Assembly (NCBI GenBank): GCA_902589475.1 | Contig: CACITD010000002.1 | Location: 27,965-91,964 of the forward strand | Direction of reading: 5' to 3' | Origin: an uncultured Alphaproteobacteria bacterium | GTDB lineage: Bacteria > Pseudomonadota > Alphaproteobacteria > Thalassobaculales > Thalassobaculaceae | DNA: 64,000 nucleotides | In this document: positions 16,394 through 26,046 of the stretch, piece after piece | How positions within the stretch are numbered: the stretch's first letter is position 1 | Layout: each line of letters begins with the position of its first letter | Notes under the pieces: model-generated | What the model saw: only the letters and a program-made list of their open reading frames with translations | What the model was told of the DNA's origin: nothing | Database searches by the model: none | Position numbers and translations under genes: made by a program

Positions 16394-19069
16394 TTATTGT
16401 TTCATCTGTGCTACAAAATCTTTTATTCTTTCGATTGCTCCTGATAAATTCTCAACATTTGATCCCCCAGCTTGAGCCATATCAGGTCTGCCACCCCCAC
16501 CTTTTCCATCCAATGCAGTTACTCCATGTTTTACGAGTGCAACAGCATCATATTTTCCACAAAGGTCTTCTGTAACTCCAACAACTAATGATGCCTTATT
16601 TTCAAAACTTCCCGCGACAGAAACTATCCCAGAGCCAACCTCTTTTTTAAATCCATCAACAATATTTTTTAGTTCCCGTGGAGGCACACCCTGAATAACT
16701 TTTCCGAGAAAACTGACATTGCCTATCTTGATGCTTTCACTATTTTCCAGATCATCGAATTTTGCATTAGCTAATTTTCGCCGTAATTCCGATATTTCGT
16801 TCTCTAATTTTTTCTTATCCTCTAGCAAGCTTGAAACTCTATCCGGTAATTGTTCATGAGTAGATTTTAGAAAACGAGCGGTTAAATTCAATATTTCTTC
16901 CTTAGAGTTAAAATACTCAATCGCTCTCTTTGCAGTTGTTGCCTCAATACGCCTAACACCCGAAGCAACTGCACCTTCCGAGATAAGGCGGAATGTTCCA
17001 ATATCACCCGTTCTAGATACGTGCGTGCCGCCACAGAGTTCTTTTGAATAACGTGCTTTGGGTGCATCCGCTTCATATTTACCCATAGACACAACCCGAA
17101 CTTCTTCTCCATATTTCTCACCAAAAAGCGCCATTGCACCTGCATTAATAGCATCTTCCGGTTGCATCAATTGGGTAACCACCTCAGTATTTCCCCTTAT
17201 TTGTTCATTAACTTCGTCTTCAACTATTCTTAACGTTTCGGTTTCTACCGGACGCGAGTGGCTAAAATCAAATCGCAGCTTTTGCGTATCAACGAGTGAG
17301 CCCTTTTGCGTAACATGGTCGCCTAAGTGCCTTCTTAGTGATTCATGCAAAAGATGTGTTGCTGAATGATTGGCCCGCAAGCAGGATCTATATTCGCCGT
17401 CTACCTTCATTTCAACGGCATCCCCTAGTGAGAAGGATCCATCCTCTATAACACCAATATGGGTGAAAAGGTCCCCTACCCTTCTTTGAACATCTTTGAC
17501 TCTAAAAGAAGCTTCAGCACCAATTTTTAGATATCCCGTATCACCTACTTGCCCACCGGACTCGGCATAGAATGGTGTCTGATTACAAATTATCGTCATT
17601 TCTTGATCTGCGGGGCAGCCATCAGTTGTCTTGACACTTTCTCCATTGATTATCAATCCTACAATCTCACCTTCCGCAAACTCAGTGGAATAACCTAAAA
17701 ATTCGGTTGCTGATATCTGATCTCTTATATCCAGCCAAAGTGATTCTGTGGCAAGTTCACCGGATCCCGACCATGCGGCCCTGGCTGCGGCTTTCTGCTC
17801 TGCCATCGCCTGGTCAAACCCTAATAAATCAACCTTCCTACCTTGTCCGCGTAAAATATCTTGTGTTAGATCCAAGGGAAAACCGAATGTATCGTAGAGC
17901 TTAAAAGCTATTTCGCCTGGCAGGTTTTCAGTATCTGACAACTTGTTAGTAGCCTCTTCCAATTGCCGTAATCCTCGAGCAAGTGTTTCTTTAAATCGCG
18001 TTTCTTCCAGCTTCAGCGTTTCGACGATTAAACTTTCCGCCCTTATTAGCTCGGGAAATGCTTCACCCATCTGTTTAGTCAAGGCAGGAACTAAGCGCCA
18101 CATTAGCGGCTCCATACAGCCTAAAAGATGCGCGTGTCTCATGGCCCTGCGCATGATACGTCTTACGACATAACCGCGACCCTCATTCGATGGAAGAACC
18201 CCGTCAGCGATTAAAAAGGATGACGCTCGCAGGTGATCTGCAATAACTCGGTGAGAAACCTTAGATGAACCATCCGGATCGGTATTGGACACATGTGCTG
18301 ATGCCTCTATCAGAGATCTCATGAGATCAATCTCGTAGTTATCGTGACTACCTTGAAGAATTGCAGCAATACGTTCCAGCCCCATACCAGTATCAATGGA
18401 AGGCCTTGGAAGATTGACCCGTTCATGCTTGGTTATCTGCTCATATTGCATAAAGACCAAGTTCCAGATCTCAATAAATCTATCGCCATCCTCGTTAGGA
18501 CTCCCAGGCGGCCCACCCTCAACATCCTCGCCGTGATCGAAAAATATTTCTGAACATGGCCCGCAAGGACCTGTATCACCCATGGCCCAGAAATTATCAG
18601 ACGTGGGAATTCTTATTATTTTCTCGTCATTTAAGCCTGCGACTTTTCTCCACAACGATGCTGAATCCTCATCCTCTGAGTATACCGTTACCAGCAGTTT
18701 TTCTTTCGGCAAGCTCAAATCTTTGGTAACCAACTCCCAAGCGTGTTCTATTGCATTTTCTTTGAAATAATCACCAAAAGAAAAGTTACCTAACATCTCA
18801 AAAAAAGTGTGGTGTCTAGCTGTATATCCAACATTCTCCAGATCATTGTGCTTGCCTCCGGCTCTTACACACTTCTGGGAGGTTACTGCCCGTGAATAAT
18901 CACGGCTCTCCATTCCAGTAAAAACGTTTTTAAATTGGACCATACCAGCGTTGGTAAACAGCAAAGTCGGGTCGTTCCTAGGCACGAGTGGACTCGAAGC
19001 AACTACTTGGTGCCCTCGCGTCTCAAAAAACTTTAAAAATACGTCTCTTATCTGATTCGTCGTTTGCAT
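16394..19069 (-). CDS. alaS: Alanyl-tRNA synthetase
   Basis: Class II aminoacyl-tRNA synthetase charging tRNA-Ala. The catalytic domain begins at [24 protein letters not shown] and includes the motif-2 region [25 protein letters not shown]. The editing domain has the zinc-binding HSATHLLH and CGGTH motifs, and the C-Ala domain ends in [15 protein letters not shown]. The length of 891 is normal and no frameshift is seen. It lies downstream of recA on the same strand, a gene order common in alphaproteobacteria. Confidence 0.98.
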   Translation of the reverse strand: MQTTNQIRDVFLKFFETRGHQVVASSPLVPRNDPTLLFTNAGMVQFKNVFTGMESRDYSRAVTSQKCVRAGGKHNDLENVGYTARHHTFFEMLGNFSFGDYFKENAIEHAWELVTKDLSLPKEKLLVTVYSEDEDSASLWRKVAGLNDEKIIRIPTSDNFWAMGDTGPCGPCSEIFFDHGEDVEGGPPGSPNEDGDRFIEIWNLVFMQYEQITKHERVNLPRPSIDTGMGLERIAAILQGSHDNYEIDLMRSLIEASAHVSNTDPDGSSKVSHRVIADHLRASSFLIADGVLPSNEGRGYVVRRIMRRAMRHAHLLGCMEPLMWRLVPALTKQMGEAFPELIRAESLIVETLKLEETRFKETLARGLRQLEEATNKLSDTENLPGEIAFKLYDTFGFPLDLTQDILRGQGRKVDLLGFDQAMAEQKAAARAAWSGSGELATESLWLDIRDQISATEFLGYSTEFAEGEIVGLIINGESVKTTDGCPADQEMTIICNQTPFYAESGGQVGDTGYLKIGAEASFRVKDVQRRVGDLFTHIGVIEDGSFSLGDAVEMKVDGEYRSCLRANHSATHLLHESLRRHLGDHVTQKGSLVDTQKLRFDFSHSRPVETETLRIVEDEVNEQIRGNTEVVTQLMQPEDAINAGAMALFGEKYGEEVRVVSMGKYEADAPKARYSKELCGGTHVSRTGDIGTFRLISEGAVASGVRRIEATTAKRAIEYFNSKEEILNLTARFLKSTHEQLPDRVSSLLEDKKKLENEISELRRKLANAKFDDLENSESIKIGNVSFLGKVIQGVPPRELKNIVDGFKKEVGSGIVSVAGSFENKASLVVGVTEDLCGKYDAVALVKHGVTALDGKGGGGRPDMAQAGGSNVENLSGAIERIKDFVAQMKQ

Positions 19070-19254
19070 ATTCCATCGGCCCTAACAACACCACCTACCA
19101 TATCGTTACAACGCAAAAACGTTAAGTGTTATTGTTTAATAGACCGAGTCCGCTGTGTCCAGTGGAGGCTAAACTAATCAACCAGAATAATGACTAAACT
19201 AACCGCCGCCCAAAGAACATCGCCTATTGCCTAAACATTGATTAAGCGATGTAA

Positions 19255-20328
19255 TTATTCGTCTGCCTCTTCCTCAGAGTCAGGGCCTACTAGCATCGCC
19301 TCTGCTACTAAACCAGCATTCTCTCTAACAGCATTTTCGATAGTCGCTGCAACTCCAGAATTTTCCCTGAGAAACTTCTTGGCATTTTCGCGCCCTTGAC
19401 CAATTCGTTCGCCATTATAACTAAACCATGCACCTGCTTTCTCGACTATATTAGCATTCACTCCAAGGTCTAAAAGCTCACCAGTTTTAGAAATGCCCTC
19501 CCCGTACATTATATCAAACTCCACTACCCTGAATGGAGGGGCCACCTTATTTTTTACTACTTTTACTCTTGTTTGGTTGCCTACAATATCATCTCTATCT
19601 TTTATTGCCCCTATCCTTCTTATATCGAGACGGACAGAAGCGTAAAATTTAAGTGCATTACCGCCTGAGGTAGTTTCTGGGTTACCAAACATTACACCTA
19701 TTTTTAGTCGTATCTGATTAATGAAAATAACAAGACAGTTAGACTTCGAGATTGATGAAGTTAATTTTCTCAAGGCTTGGCTCATCAACCGAGCTTGAAG
19801 ACCGACGTGTGTATCCCCCATCTCGCCTTCCAACTCAGCGCGCGGAACTAGGGCCGCAACAGAGTCAACAACCAGAACATCTATCGCACCCGACCGTACA
19901 AGCGTATCCGCTATTTCAAGAGCCTGTTCACCTGCATCAGGTTGAGAGATTACCAATTCATCAATATCAACTCCAAGTTTTTTTGCATAGGCAGGGTCTA
20001 GAGCGTGCTCTGCATCAACAAATGCGCAAACTCCCCCTTTTTTCTGCGCCTCCGCAGCTACATGCAATGCCAAGGTTGTCTTACCTGAGCTCTCAGGCCC
20101 ATAAATTTCAATTATTCGCCCCCTAGGCAGACCACCGATGCCTAATGCAATATCTAATCCTAAAGAACCGGTTGAAATAGCCTCAATATCTACAGACTCC
20201 TGCGTCTGACCCAATTTCATCACCGATCCCTTTCCAAATGCTTTCTCAATTTGGCCAAGAGCTGCTTCTAATGCTTTCGATTTATCCATTGTATCCTGTT
20301 CTATTACTCTTAATGGTGTTACAGCCAT
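19255..20328 (-). CDS. recA: Recombinase RecA
   Basis: DNA strand-exchange protein and SOS co-protease. Walker A is GPESSGKT at 77-84; loop L2 ([21 protein letters not shown]) is intact, as are the N-terminal [11 protein letters not shown] helix and the acidic C-terminal tail. The 357 residues start with a short extension before MDKSKAL, typical of alphaproteobacteria. A possible LexA half-conserved box lies 136-150 bases upstream (20464-20478), listed separately. Confidence 0.98.
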   Translation of the reverse strand: MAVTPLRVIEQDTMDKSKALEAALGQIEKAFGKGSVMKLGQTQESVDIEAISTGSLGLDIALGIGGLPRGRIIEIYGPESSGKTTLALHVAAEAQKKGGVCAFVDAEHALDPAYAKKLGVDIDELVISQPDAGEQALEIADTLVRSGAIDVLVVDSVAALVPRAELEGEMGDTHVGLQARLMSQALRKLTSSISKSNCLVIFINQIRLKIGVMFGNPETTSGGNALKFYASVRLDIRRIGAIKDRDDIVGNQTRVKVVKNKVAPPFRVVEFDIMYGEGISKTGELLDLGVNANIVEKAGAWFSYNGERIGQGRENAKKFLRENSGVAATIENAVRENAGLVAEAMLVGPDSEEEADE

Positions 20329-20463
20329 ATTCTTTCTCCATTCTTAAAACTGTTATCGACCTCTTGCAAACAATCTCTTAGTCAAATTACTTTCTTAACA
20401 TTTTTTCAAGTTAATCAGCTTACAACGCTTAACAGATCAACGAGGAACGCTATTTAATTATTT

Positions 20464-20478
20464 GTACACTATTTGTTC
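20464..20478 (-). promoter_or_regulatory. Possible SOS (LexA) box upstream of recA
   Basis: The plus strand reads GTAC-N7-GTTC. The alphaproteobacterial LexA consensus is the direct repeat GTTC-N7-GTTC, so one of the eight conserved bases differs (TTC versus TAC in the first half). It is in the only intergenic region upstream of recA. The distance to the start codon is somewhat long, and no clear -35/-10 pair overlaps it. Confidence 0.35.
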
Positions 20479-20612
20479 TAGAAAAAAAAGGTCGTATTCA
20501 TGTTTTGTTCATGGCTACATCTAGGATTTGATAAAGGAGGGGGTGCCAAATAATCTATAGGCAACAAGATCATGTAGGACTTTGCAACACGTATACTAGA
20601 AATTTTCTGGCG

Positions 20613-21686
20613 TTAACCAAATTTTCGATTTTTCAATTGGTATACATAACTAATTATTTCAGCAACGGCCTTATAATGCTCTTGCGGAACCTCATCATCA
20701 ATCTCTGCTGCTGCAAAAAGTGCTCGTGCCAACGGGGCGTTCTCAACTATCGGAACGTCATTGTCATTAGCTGAGTCTCTTATTCTGAAAGCAACTTCAT
20801 CAACACCTTTTGCAACTACCTTAGGTGCCGCCATTATTTCCGAATCGTACTTTAATGCTATTGCATAATGCGTAGGGTTTGTAACAACTACATCAGCGGT
20901 AGGAACCGATGCCATCATCCGTTCGCGGGCTCTTTCAGCTCTTATCTGCCGCAATCGACCTCTAATAAGCGGATCGCCATCTGTTTGTTTGAGCTCATCT
21001 TTTACTTCTTGCTTCGTCATTCTCATCTGTTTTAAAAATTCGTAGCGTTGATACAAATAATCAAGACCAGCGATAAAACCAACAACGAAAACCGCAACAA
21101 CAAACATTTCTAAAATAATAAATCTTGCCTCATTTATGGTGGCTGCAATATCCATTTGCATGAGGAGTTCGACACGGCTCAACTCTGGTATTGCCACAGC
21201 CCCGACAATGGCCGCCACTAATGCTAGCTTTAACAAGCCTTTAGAAAATTCCGTCAAAGACTTCAGGCTAAAAAGCCTAAAAAAACCTTTTATCGGAGAG
21301 ATTCTCTCGATTGAAGGGATTAAGCTTTGCCCGCTAAAAACAAAGCCACTTACAATTAACTTAAAAAATATAGCCAATGAGAGAAGAACAAATATTAACG
21401 GTCCAAGACCAATTATTAGTTGCAATAGCATATCAGAGAAAAGATTCCCGATGTTTGCTGGGTCAATATTAATAGCGTGAAATTTGTCGAAAATCCCACC
21501 CGCGGCCAAAAAAAGATGCTTGGCCATATATGGACCTAAAACGCCTGCGATTAAGGCGCCGCCAATCATAATTGCTAAATGTGATACTTCTTGCGAAGTT
21601 ATAACTTTACCTTTATCGCGAGCGTCTTGCAGCTTCCTAGGTGTAGCCTCCTCGGTTTTCTGTGATTGATCTTGTTCTTGGGACAA
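20613..21686 (-). CDS. flhB: Flagellar export apparatus protein FlhB
   Basis: Inner-membrane component of the flagellar type III export gate that switches export from rod/hook to filament substrates. Four membrane segments lie between about residues 35 and 210. The cytoplasmic domain contains the autocleavage motif NPTH at 270-273. The start is TTG at 21686, supported by the conserved N-terminal SQKTEEATPRKLQDARDKG. It is the last gene of the flgB-flgC-fliE-fliQ-fliR-flhB operon, 15 bases after fliR. Length (357) is standard. Confidence 0.96.
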   Translation of the reverse strand: MSQEQDQSQKTEEATPRKLQDARDKGKVITSQEVSHLAIMIGGALIAGVLGPYMAKHLFLAAGGIFDKFHAINIDPANIGNLFSDMLLQLIIGLGPLIFVLLSLAIFFKLIVSGFVFSGQSLIPSIERISPIKGFFRLFSLKSLTEFSKGLLKLALVAAIVGAVAIPELSRVELLMQMDIAATINEARFIILEMFVVAVFVVGFIAGLDYLYQRYEFLKQMRMTKQEVKDELKQTDGDPLIRGRLRQIRAERARERMMASVPTADVVVTNPTHYAIALKYDSEIMAAPKVVAKGVDEVAFRIRDSANDNDVPIVENAPLARALFAAAEIDDEVPQEHYKAVAEIISYVYQLKNRKFG

Positions 21687-21701
21687 AATATCTGCCTAGA
21701 T

Positions 21702-22478
21702 TTAGTTAGATGTTAGATACTGATTTAAATTATTAGCATAATATTCGATGAATATTGAGAACAAACCGCTGATTATCATGGAAAAAATTAATAAGCCACC
21801 CGCCAATTGAACTGGCAACCCCACGAAAAAAATTTGGAGCTGGGGCATTAATCGAGCCAACATCCCTAGTCCCATAAAAAATATAAGGCTTATTACGATA
21901 AATGGAGCCGTCATTTGTAAGGCCAAACGGAAACTATCTGCTATTAAACGTGCTATAACGAGGGCACTATCACCCCACTCAAAAATTAAACCCACAGGGA
22001 AAACTTTGTAGCTATCGACAATTGCCAAAATAAACAAGTGATGCATGTTGGTAGCGAAGAGTATCATCACTCCCATTGTAGTTAATAATAATCCAGGCAA
22101 TGAAGCTTGACTTGATATACTAGGGTTAAACACCTCCGCGTTGGCCATTCCAATGGTTAAACCGATTATTCGTCCCACAGTATCAAGAGTAAGCAACATT
22201 ATTCTCGCCACCATGCCTAAATAAATCCCCACCACAATTTCACAAAATAAAAGTTTAAAAAGCGCAGAAAGGTTTTTTGGTTCAGGTGGTAAACTCGAAA
22301 CAATGAGGGGAGAGACAACAACGGTGAGCAACAAAGCAAAGAGAAGCCTAACACGCATTGGTACGAATGCTTCTCCGACACCAGGCAAGATCATTACCGC
22401 TGCGGCGACACGAGTAAATACTATTAAGAAAGAGAGAACTTGGAGAGGAAGAAACTGTTCCAAGGCCATAATCGACAA
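21702..22478 (-). CDS. fliR: Flagellar biosynthetic protein FliR
   Basis: Polytopic inner-membrane protein of the flagellar export gate (FliPQR channel), with about six hydrophobic segments and the conserved ILPGVGEAFVPMRVRLLFA region. The start is uncertain: TTG at 22478 has AAGGGG 4 bases upstream, whereas the ATG at 22469 (MALEQFL) matches the usual FliR N-terminus but is 13 bases from that site. It is followed by flhB and preceded by fliQ. Confidence 0.95.
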   Translation of the reverse strand: MSIMALEQFLPLQVLSFLIVFTRVAAAVMILPGVGEAFVPMRVRLLFALLLTVVVSPLIVSSLPPEPKNLSALFKLLFCEIVVGIYLGMVARIMLLTLDTVGRIIGLTIGMANAEVFNPSISSQASLPGLLLTTMGVMILFATNMHHLFILAIVDSYKVFPVGLIFEWGDSALVIARLIADSFRLALQMTAPFIVISLIFFMGLGMLARLMPQLQIFFVGLPVQLAGGLLIFSMIISGLFSIFIEYYANNLNQYLTSN

Positions 22479-22529
22479 TCAACCCCTTAGAGTTAGGATT
22501 ATACTTGTTATCAAAGAACCTTTATGAAG

Positions 22530-22796
22530 TTAGCCTAGGCCGATGATTTTATCACCCAAACCAATCATAAATTCTGATATTGTGGTCAACATAAACGGTA
22601 GCAAAAACGCTAATGCCGCGAAAACGACTATAATTTTTGGAACAAAAACAAGTGTCATTTCCTGCAATTGCGTTAGAGCTTGAAATAAAGCGATGATCAA
22701 ACCTACTAGCAATGCAATGCCCATAACCGGCACAGCCATAGTCAGCACCACGGTTATTGCTTGCCTTCCAATTTCAATAGCTTCAAGTTCGTTCAT
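22530..22796 (-). CDS. fliQ: Flagellar biosynthetic protein FliQ
   Basis: Small two-helix membrane protein of the export gate (88 residues). Conserved features are EIGRQAITVVLTMAVPV in helix 1, ALTQLQEMTLVFVPKI in the loop and a second hydrophobic helix before the C-terminus. It forms the FliPQR export channel with FliR (next gene) and FliP, whose gene lies separately at 25241. Confidence 0.95.
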   Translation of the reverse strand: MNELEAIEIGRQAITVVLTMAVPVMGIALLVGLIIALFQALTQLQEMTLVFVPKIIVVFAALAFLLPFMLTTISEFMIGLGDKIIGLG

Positions 22797-22854
22797 CAGA
22801 AGTGACTTTTCTTTATTTTTTTATCGGGTGCATTTCTGAAAGCATATTAAAGGT

Positions 22855-23154
22855 CTAAATTGGCATCCTCATTACTTCCTGATATGCCTGGATCATTTTG
22901 TCTCTAATTGTTGTTACCAATTGTAGTGTTGATTCTGCGCTGTTGATGGCAGACACAACATCGTTAAGATCCGCGTTCCCTGTTATACCCTTCATACCCA
23001 TTGCTTCACCAGATTTTAGCGTTTCTATGCTATTTTCTGCAGCGTCTTTCATGAAGGAAGAAAAGTCTTGACCGGCCCCTACTTTCTCTGCTTTCTGCGC
23101 AGCACCACCCAAATTCGATATGCTCAGCATACTCTCAGTGATTTTATCTACCAT
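22855..23154 (-). CDS. fliE: Flagellar hook-basal body complex protein FliE
   Basis: Rod adaptor that connects the MS ring to the proximal rod. It is 99 residues, mainly helical, with the family C-terminus (VVSAINSAESTLQLVTTIRDKMIQAYQEVMRMPI-type, ending in the conserved RMPI). It lies in the flgB operon, 64 bases after flgC. It has no signal peptide, as expected of a type III export substrate. Confidence 0.94.
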   Translation of the reverse strand: MVDKITESMLSISNLGGAAQKAEKVGAGQDFSSFMKDAAENSIETLKSGEAMGMKGITGNADLNDVVSAINSAESTLQLVTTIRDKMIQAYQEVMRMPI

Positions 23155-23218
23155 TTTCTATCCCATTAGTCTTTTATTTTATTATAACTTAACTTGGAAC
23201 TCATGGCTATCTGGAGAA

Positions 23219-23635
23219 TTAACTCCGTAATAATTCTATTGTACGCTGTATCATGGCTTTAGAGGCTTCAAGGACGCTCAAGTTCGCCTCATAAGATCTC
23301 TGCGCTTCCTTCATGTCCATCATTTCAATCAGCCCATTGACGTTAGGCCTTCTAACATATCCCTTATCATCTGCCAGAGGATGATAAGGCTCGTAGGCGA
23401 CTATAAAATCAGAGTTATCCCGCCCAATTTTAGAAACTTGGACCATATCTACCCCTAGCTTGCGGTCCAAAATGTCTTTAAAAACAATGGTCTTGCGGCG
23501 ATATGGATCTGCCCCCTGACTTCGACCAACAGAATCCTGATTAGCAATATTTTCCGAAATTACCCTAAGCCTTGTTCCCTGTGCCTTCATACCACTCGCT
23601 GATATTTTTAGCGCATTGTTTAAATCTACAGCCAT
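23219..23635 (-). CDS. flgC: Flagellar basal-body rod protein FlgC
   Basis: Proximal rod subunit, 138 residues. The N-terminal rod motif (ALKISASGMKAQGTRLRVISENIANQDS) and the C-terminal EMMDMKEAQRSYEANLSVLEASK helix are the paired coiled-coil ends of the axial protein family. It is 24 bases after flgB in the same operon and is exported by the flagellar type III apparatus. Confidence 0.96.
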   Translation of the reverse strand: MAVDLNNALKISASGMKAQGTRLRVISENIANQDSVGRSQGADPYRRKTIVFKDILDRKLGVDMVQVSKIGRDNSDFIVAYEPYHPLADDKGYVRRPNVNGLIEMMDMKEAQRSYEANLSVLEASKAMIQRTIELLRS

Positions 23636-23659
23636 GCTTCAACCCCCTTATAATAAAAC

Positions 23660-24067
23660 CTAACGATTAACGCCAAGTGCAATTTTAAACATAGACAAAT
23701 TTTTCTTATAAATATTTGCGACCAACTTATAGTTCATGTTTGAGTCATTAACCTTTATTAGTTGCTCTTCCATAATTACCCCATTTTCGTTTGGGTTCAT
23801 TTCATATATATCTCTGCTTTTTTCTTGAATTGTTCTAAAATCAGCGCGTTTAATAGTGCCCATCAAATGACCTTTTGATGTCTTTGCTACGGGTACATCT
23901 CTTGTCGTGTTTAACATGCTTGAAAAATCAGGCGCCTTAAGGTCTTTTGCCTTATACCCTGGAGTATCTGCATTTGCGATATTTTGAGCCAAAACGGTTT
24001 GCCGTTCACTTAACCAGCCCATTTTACTATTAGTCAGCCTAAAAATATCTAATTTGTTTAGATCCAT
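23660..24067 (-). CDS. flgB: Flagellar basal-body rod protein FlgB
   Basis: Proximal rod subunit. The frame is open upstream to 24109, but ATG 24067 (MDLNKLDIF) matches the family start, has AGGG at a suitable distance, and leaves about 27 bases of leader after the sigma-54 promoter at 24104-24121. The longer form would start inside that promoter, so it is rejected. Motifs are SERQTVLAQNIANADTPGYKAKDL and a C-terminal helix. It is the first gene of the operon flgB-flgC-fliE-fliQ-fliR-flhB. Confidence 0.95.
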   Translation of the reverse strand: MDLNKLDIFRLTNSKMGWLSERQTVLAQNIANADTPGYKAKDLKAPDFSSMLNTTRDVPVAKTSKGHLMGTIKRADFRTIQEKSRDIYEMNPNENGVIMEEQLIKVNDSNMNYKLVANIYKKNLSMFKIALGVNR

Positions 24068-24103
24068 AATAAACCCTAGTTCTAACGACAATCTAGTAGC
24101 ATT

Positions 24104-24121
24104 ATGCAAAACTCATACCAA
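24104..24121 (-). promoter_or_regulatory. Sigma-54 promoter of the flgB operon
   Basis: The minus strand reads TTGGTATGAGTTTTGCAT. The -24 GG and -12 GC are exactly 10 bases apart and the -12 element TTGCAT is perfect; the -24 element differs from TTGGCAC at two positions. Predicted transcription starts near 24094, leaving a short leader to the flgB ATG at 24067. Confidence 0.75.
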
Positions 24122-24212
24122 CATTACAGAAACTTTAAAGCTCATTTTCGCTCGAGGGAAAAGATAAAATTAAAACTGGCTAATTCTTGTTTGGGACTGT
24201 AAATTTCTGCGT

Positions 24213-24506
24213 ATGAGCCATCGACAAGCAGCTTTTGCTATTAAAGACACTGCCCCGAATAAAGGAAATCCAAAAGTACTTGCAAAAGGTTTTGGAGTAG
24301 TAGCGGAAAAAATCCTTCGCCTAGCTTTTGATAACGACGTCAAAGTAAGAACGGATCCAGACCTAGTAGAAATTCTCTCAGCCGTTGAGGTTGACTGCGA
24401 GATTCCAATAGAGGCATTAGCAGCTGTTTCTGAGATACTATCCTATGTATATAAGGAAACAAAAAATCAATCAGTTAATGATGCAACCGAACCATTCAAT
24501 GAGTGA
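24213..24506 (+). CDS. FhlB-like protein (free homologue of the FlhB C-terminal domain)
   Basis: 97-residue soluble protein homologous to the cytoplasmic C-terminal domain of FlhB. It shares NPKVLAKGFGVVAEKI with the PKVVAKGVDEVAFRI segment of FlhB, and both end in a VSEILSYVY-type helix. It lacks the membrane part and the NPTH cleavage site, so it corresponds to the cleaved FlhB-CC domain. In other bacteria such FhlB/YlqH proteins can partly replace FlhB-CC in export. It is divergent from flgB and overlaps the next gene, in a row ending with fliO and fliP. Confidence 0.85.
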   Translation: MSHRQAAFAIKDTAPNKGNPKVLAKGFGVVAEKILRLAFDNDVKVRTDPDLVEILSAVEVDCEIPIEALAAVSEILSYVYKETKNQSVNDATEPFNE

Positions 24507-24834
24507 GAAATTGCTTGAACTTATAAATGATAGGCTCGAAAAAACTGAGCAAGCCCTGTTCCAATTCAAGTTGGATATAGAAAAAAATCCCTCTTCTAAG
24601 CTTCCCTCAAATTTACTATCAATGGTTGATGAGATTTGCGATCAATTACCCCACTTGCCCAAAAACACGTCGCGTAAGATAGCCGTGCGGTTGCAGCCAA
24701 TGCTCCAAACTCTTGATCAAATCATCAAAAATCTGGAAACGCGCAACTCAGATCCAATAAAGAGCGATAAACAGTTCGTCAACAAAGCTGTAAAACGTTA
24801 CAGGCAAGTTCAAACTACTAGAAAAGTCTTATGA
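24499..24834 (+). CDS. Hypothetical protein in the fhlB-fliO-fliP operon
   Basis: Not recognised. About 111 residues, highly charged and predicted mostly helical (KLLELINDRLEKTEQALFQFKLDIE and a C-terminal Lys/Arg-rich helix), with no membrane segment. The frame opens at 24445, but ATG 24499 (MSEKLLEL) overlaps the fhlB stop by eight bases (ATGAGTGA), which suggests translational coupling and gives the best start. Its position between fhlB and fliO points to flagellar export or assembly, perhaps a small chaperone; this is inference only. Confidence 0.65.
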   Translation: MSEKLLELINDRLEKTEQALFQFKLDIEKNPSSKLPSNLLSMVDEICDQLPHLPKNTSRKIAVRLQPMLQTLDQIIKNLETRNSDPIKSDKQFVNKAVKRYRQVQTTRKVL

Positions 24835-24887
24835 TACCAATGAACTGGAATACAGCTAAGTTAATTAATTAAAGGCTCTTTGATGCT

Positions 24888-25220
24888 ATGGATCTAAGCG
24901 TTTACATTCGGTTTATTGTTGCTTTGATATTCGTCTTATCACTGATAGGCTTGATATATTGGTGTGCACAGCGATTTGGTTTGAGGCGCGTGTTGGGTGA
25001 TAAAATAGCAGGGGGCCGTATTGAAATCATTGAAACCAAGAGAATTAATACCAAATTCCAGCTCGTATTGATACGCCGTGACACTGCTACACACCTAATT
25101 TTATTGGGGGCAGATAATGGCATGCTGATAGAGACGCTTAACGCGAATGAAAAACAAACGGCTGATAGCGAAAATATCTTAAAGAAAATAACTTCAAATG
25201 AACTCTCTGAAAAAAAATAA
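24888..25220 (+). CDS. fliO: Flagellar biosynthetic protein FliO
   Basis: Small bitopic membrane protein that helps assemble the FliP ring. One N-terminal transmembrane helix (residues 6-26) is followed by a cytoplasmic domain with the family pattern (IEIIETKRINTKFQLVLIRRD... HLILLGADNGMLIETL). The length of 110 is normal for FliO. It lies 20 bases before fliP, the usual order. Confidence 0.88.
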   Translation: MDLSVYIRFIVALIFVLSLIGLIYWCAQRFGLRRVLGDKIAGGRIEIIETKRINTKFQLVLIRRDTATHLILLGADNGMLIETLNANEKQTADSENILKKITSNELSEKK

Positions 25221-25240
25221 ACGATAGAGGTGTCTGAACG

Positions 25241-26017
25241 ATGTCTCAAAAAAACGTCTCGTGCCGCGCAAAAACAATTTACATTATACTATCGCCACTT
25301 TTTTTAGCATTCATTTTAGTCATCTTCGCACCTGATGAAGCTCTATCACAAAGTCTAACTTTGGATATTGGAGAACCAGGTGGATCAACAACGGCACGTA
25401 TTATACAACTTGTAGCCTTAATAGCTGTGCTATCATTGGCGCCTGGATTACTAGTTACGATAACTTCGTTCACTAGAATAGTTGTTGTGCTATCACTTCT
25501 TAGAACTGCGCTAGGAACGCAACAATCGCCTCCCAACGTTGTTTTGATCAGCCTAGCGCTATTCCTTAGTAGTTTCATTATGGCCCCCACTTTTGAACAG
25601 GCTTGGACGTCAGGTATTTCACCGTTAATAGAGGAACGCATAGATGAAAAAGAGGCCTTTGAAAAAACTGCTAAGCCATTCCATGATTTTATGTTGAGGC
25701 AGGTTAGGCAAAAGGATTTAGAACTTTTTCAGGATATATCAGGATCCGAAGCCGGCCCAAGCAACGAAACTCCTCTGCAGGTATTAGTCCCGGCATTTAT
25801 GATTAGCGAACTGAGACGAGCCTTTGAGATAGGGTTTTTAATTTACTTACCGTTTGTTATCATTGATATGGTAGTAGCTTCCATCCTCATGTCGATGGGA
25901 ATGATGATGGTTCCTCCTATAATTGTTTCCCTGCCATTTAAATTAATATTTTTCGTCCTAGTTGATGGATGGTACTTAATCGCGGGTTCGTTAGTTAAGA
26001 GTTTCGGAGCTAGTTAG
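25241..26017 (+). CDS. fliP: Flagellar biosynthetic protein FliP
   Basis: Core subunit of the FliPQR export channel in the inner membrane. The N-terminal hydrophobic segment (about residues 12-35) is a cleavable signal. Diagnostic motifs are TSFTRIVVVLSLLRTALGTQQSPPNVVLISLALFL, the LVPAFMISELRRAFEIGF region and MSMGMMMVPPIIVSLPFKL. Length (258) is normal. It is the last gene of the fhlB-fliO-fliP row and converges with the TPR gene at 26047. Confidence 0.97.
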   Translation: MSQKNVSCRAKTIYIILSPLFLAFILVIFAPDEALSQSLTLDIGEPGGSTTARIIQLVALIAVLSLAPGLLVTITSFTRIVVVLSLLRTALGTQQSPPNVVLISLALFLSSFIMAPTFEQAWTSGISPLIEERIDEKEAFEKTAKPFHDFMLRQVRQKDLELFQDISGSEAGPSNETPLQVLVPAFMISELRRAFEIGFLIYLPFVIIDMVVASILMSMGMMMVPPIIVSLPFKLIFFVLVDGWYLIAGSLVKSFGAS

Positions 26018-26046
26018 CAGAATTTATCATTCGACAATATCTTTGA

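Noticed and set aside
19204..19254. ACATCGC...GCGATGT repeat after recA as a terminator
   Set aside because: Seven-base arms but a loop of about 22 bases and no T-run; too weak to call.
24178..24192. TGGC...TTGT upstream of fhlB as a sigma-54 promoter
   Set aside because: The distance between the elements is one base short and -12 lacks GC.
25279..25641. 120-residue open frame antisense to fliP
   Set aside because: Shadow of a conserved membrane protein gene; no ribosome binding site or family match.
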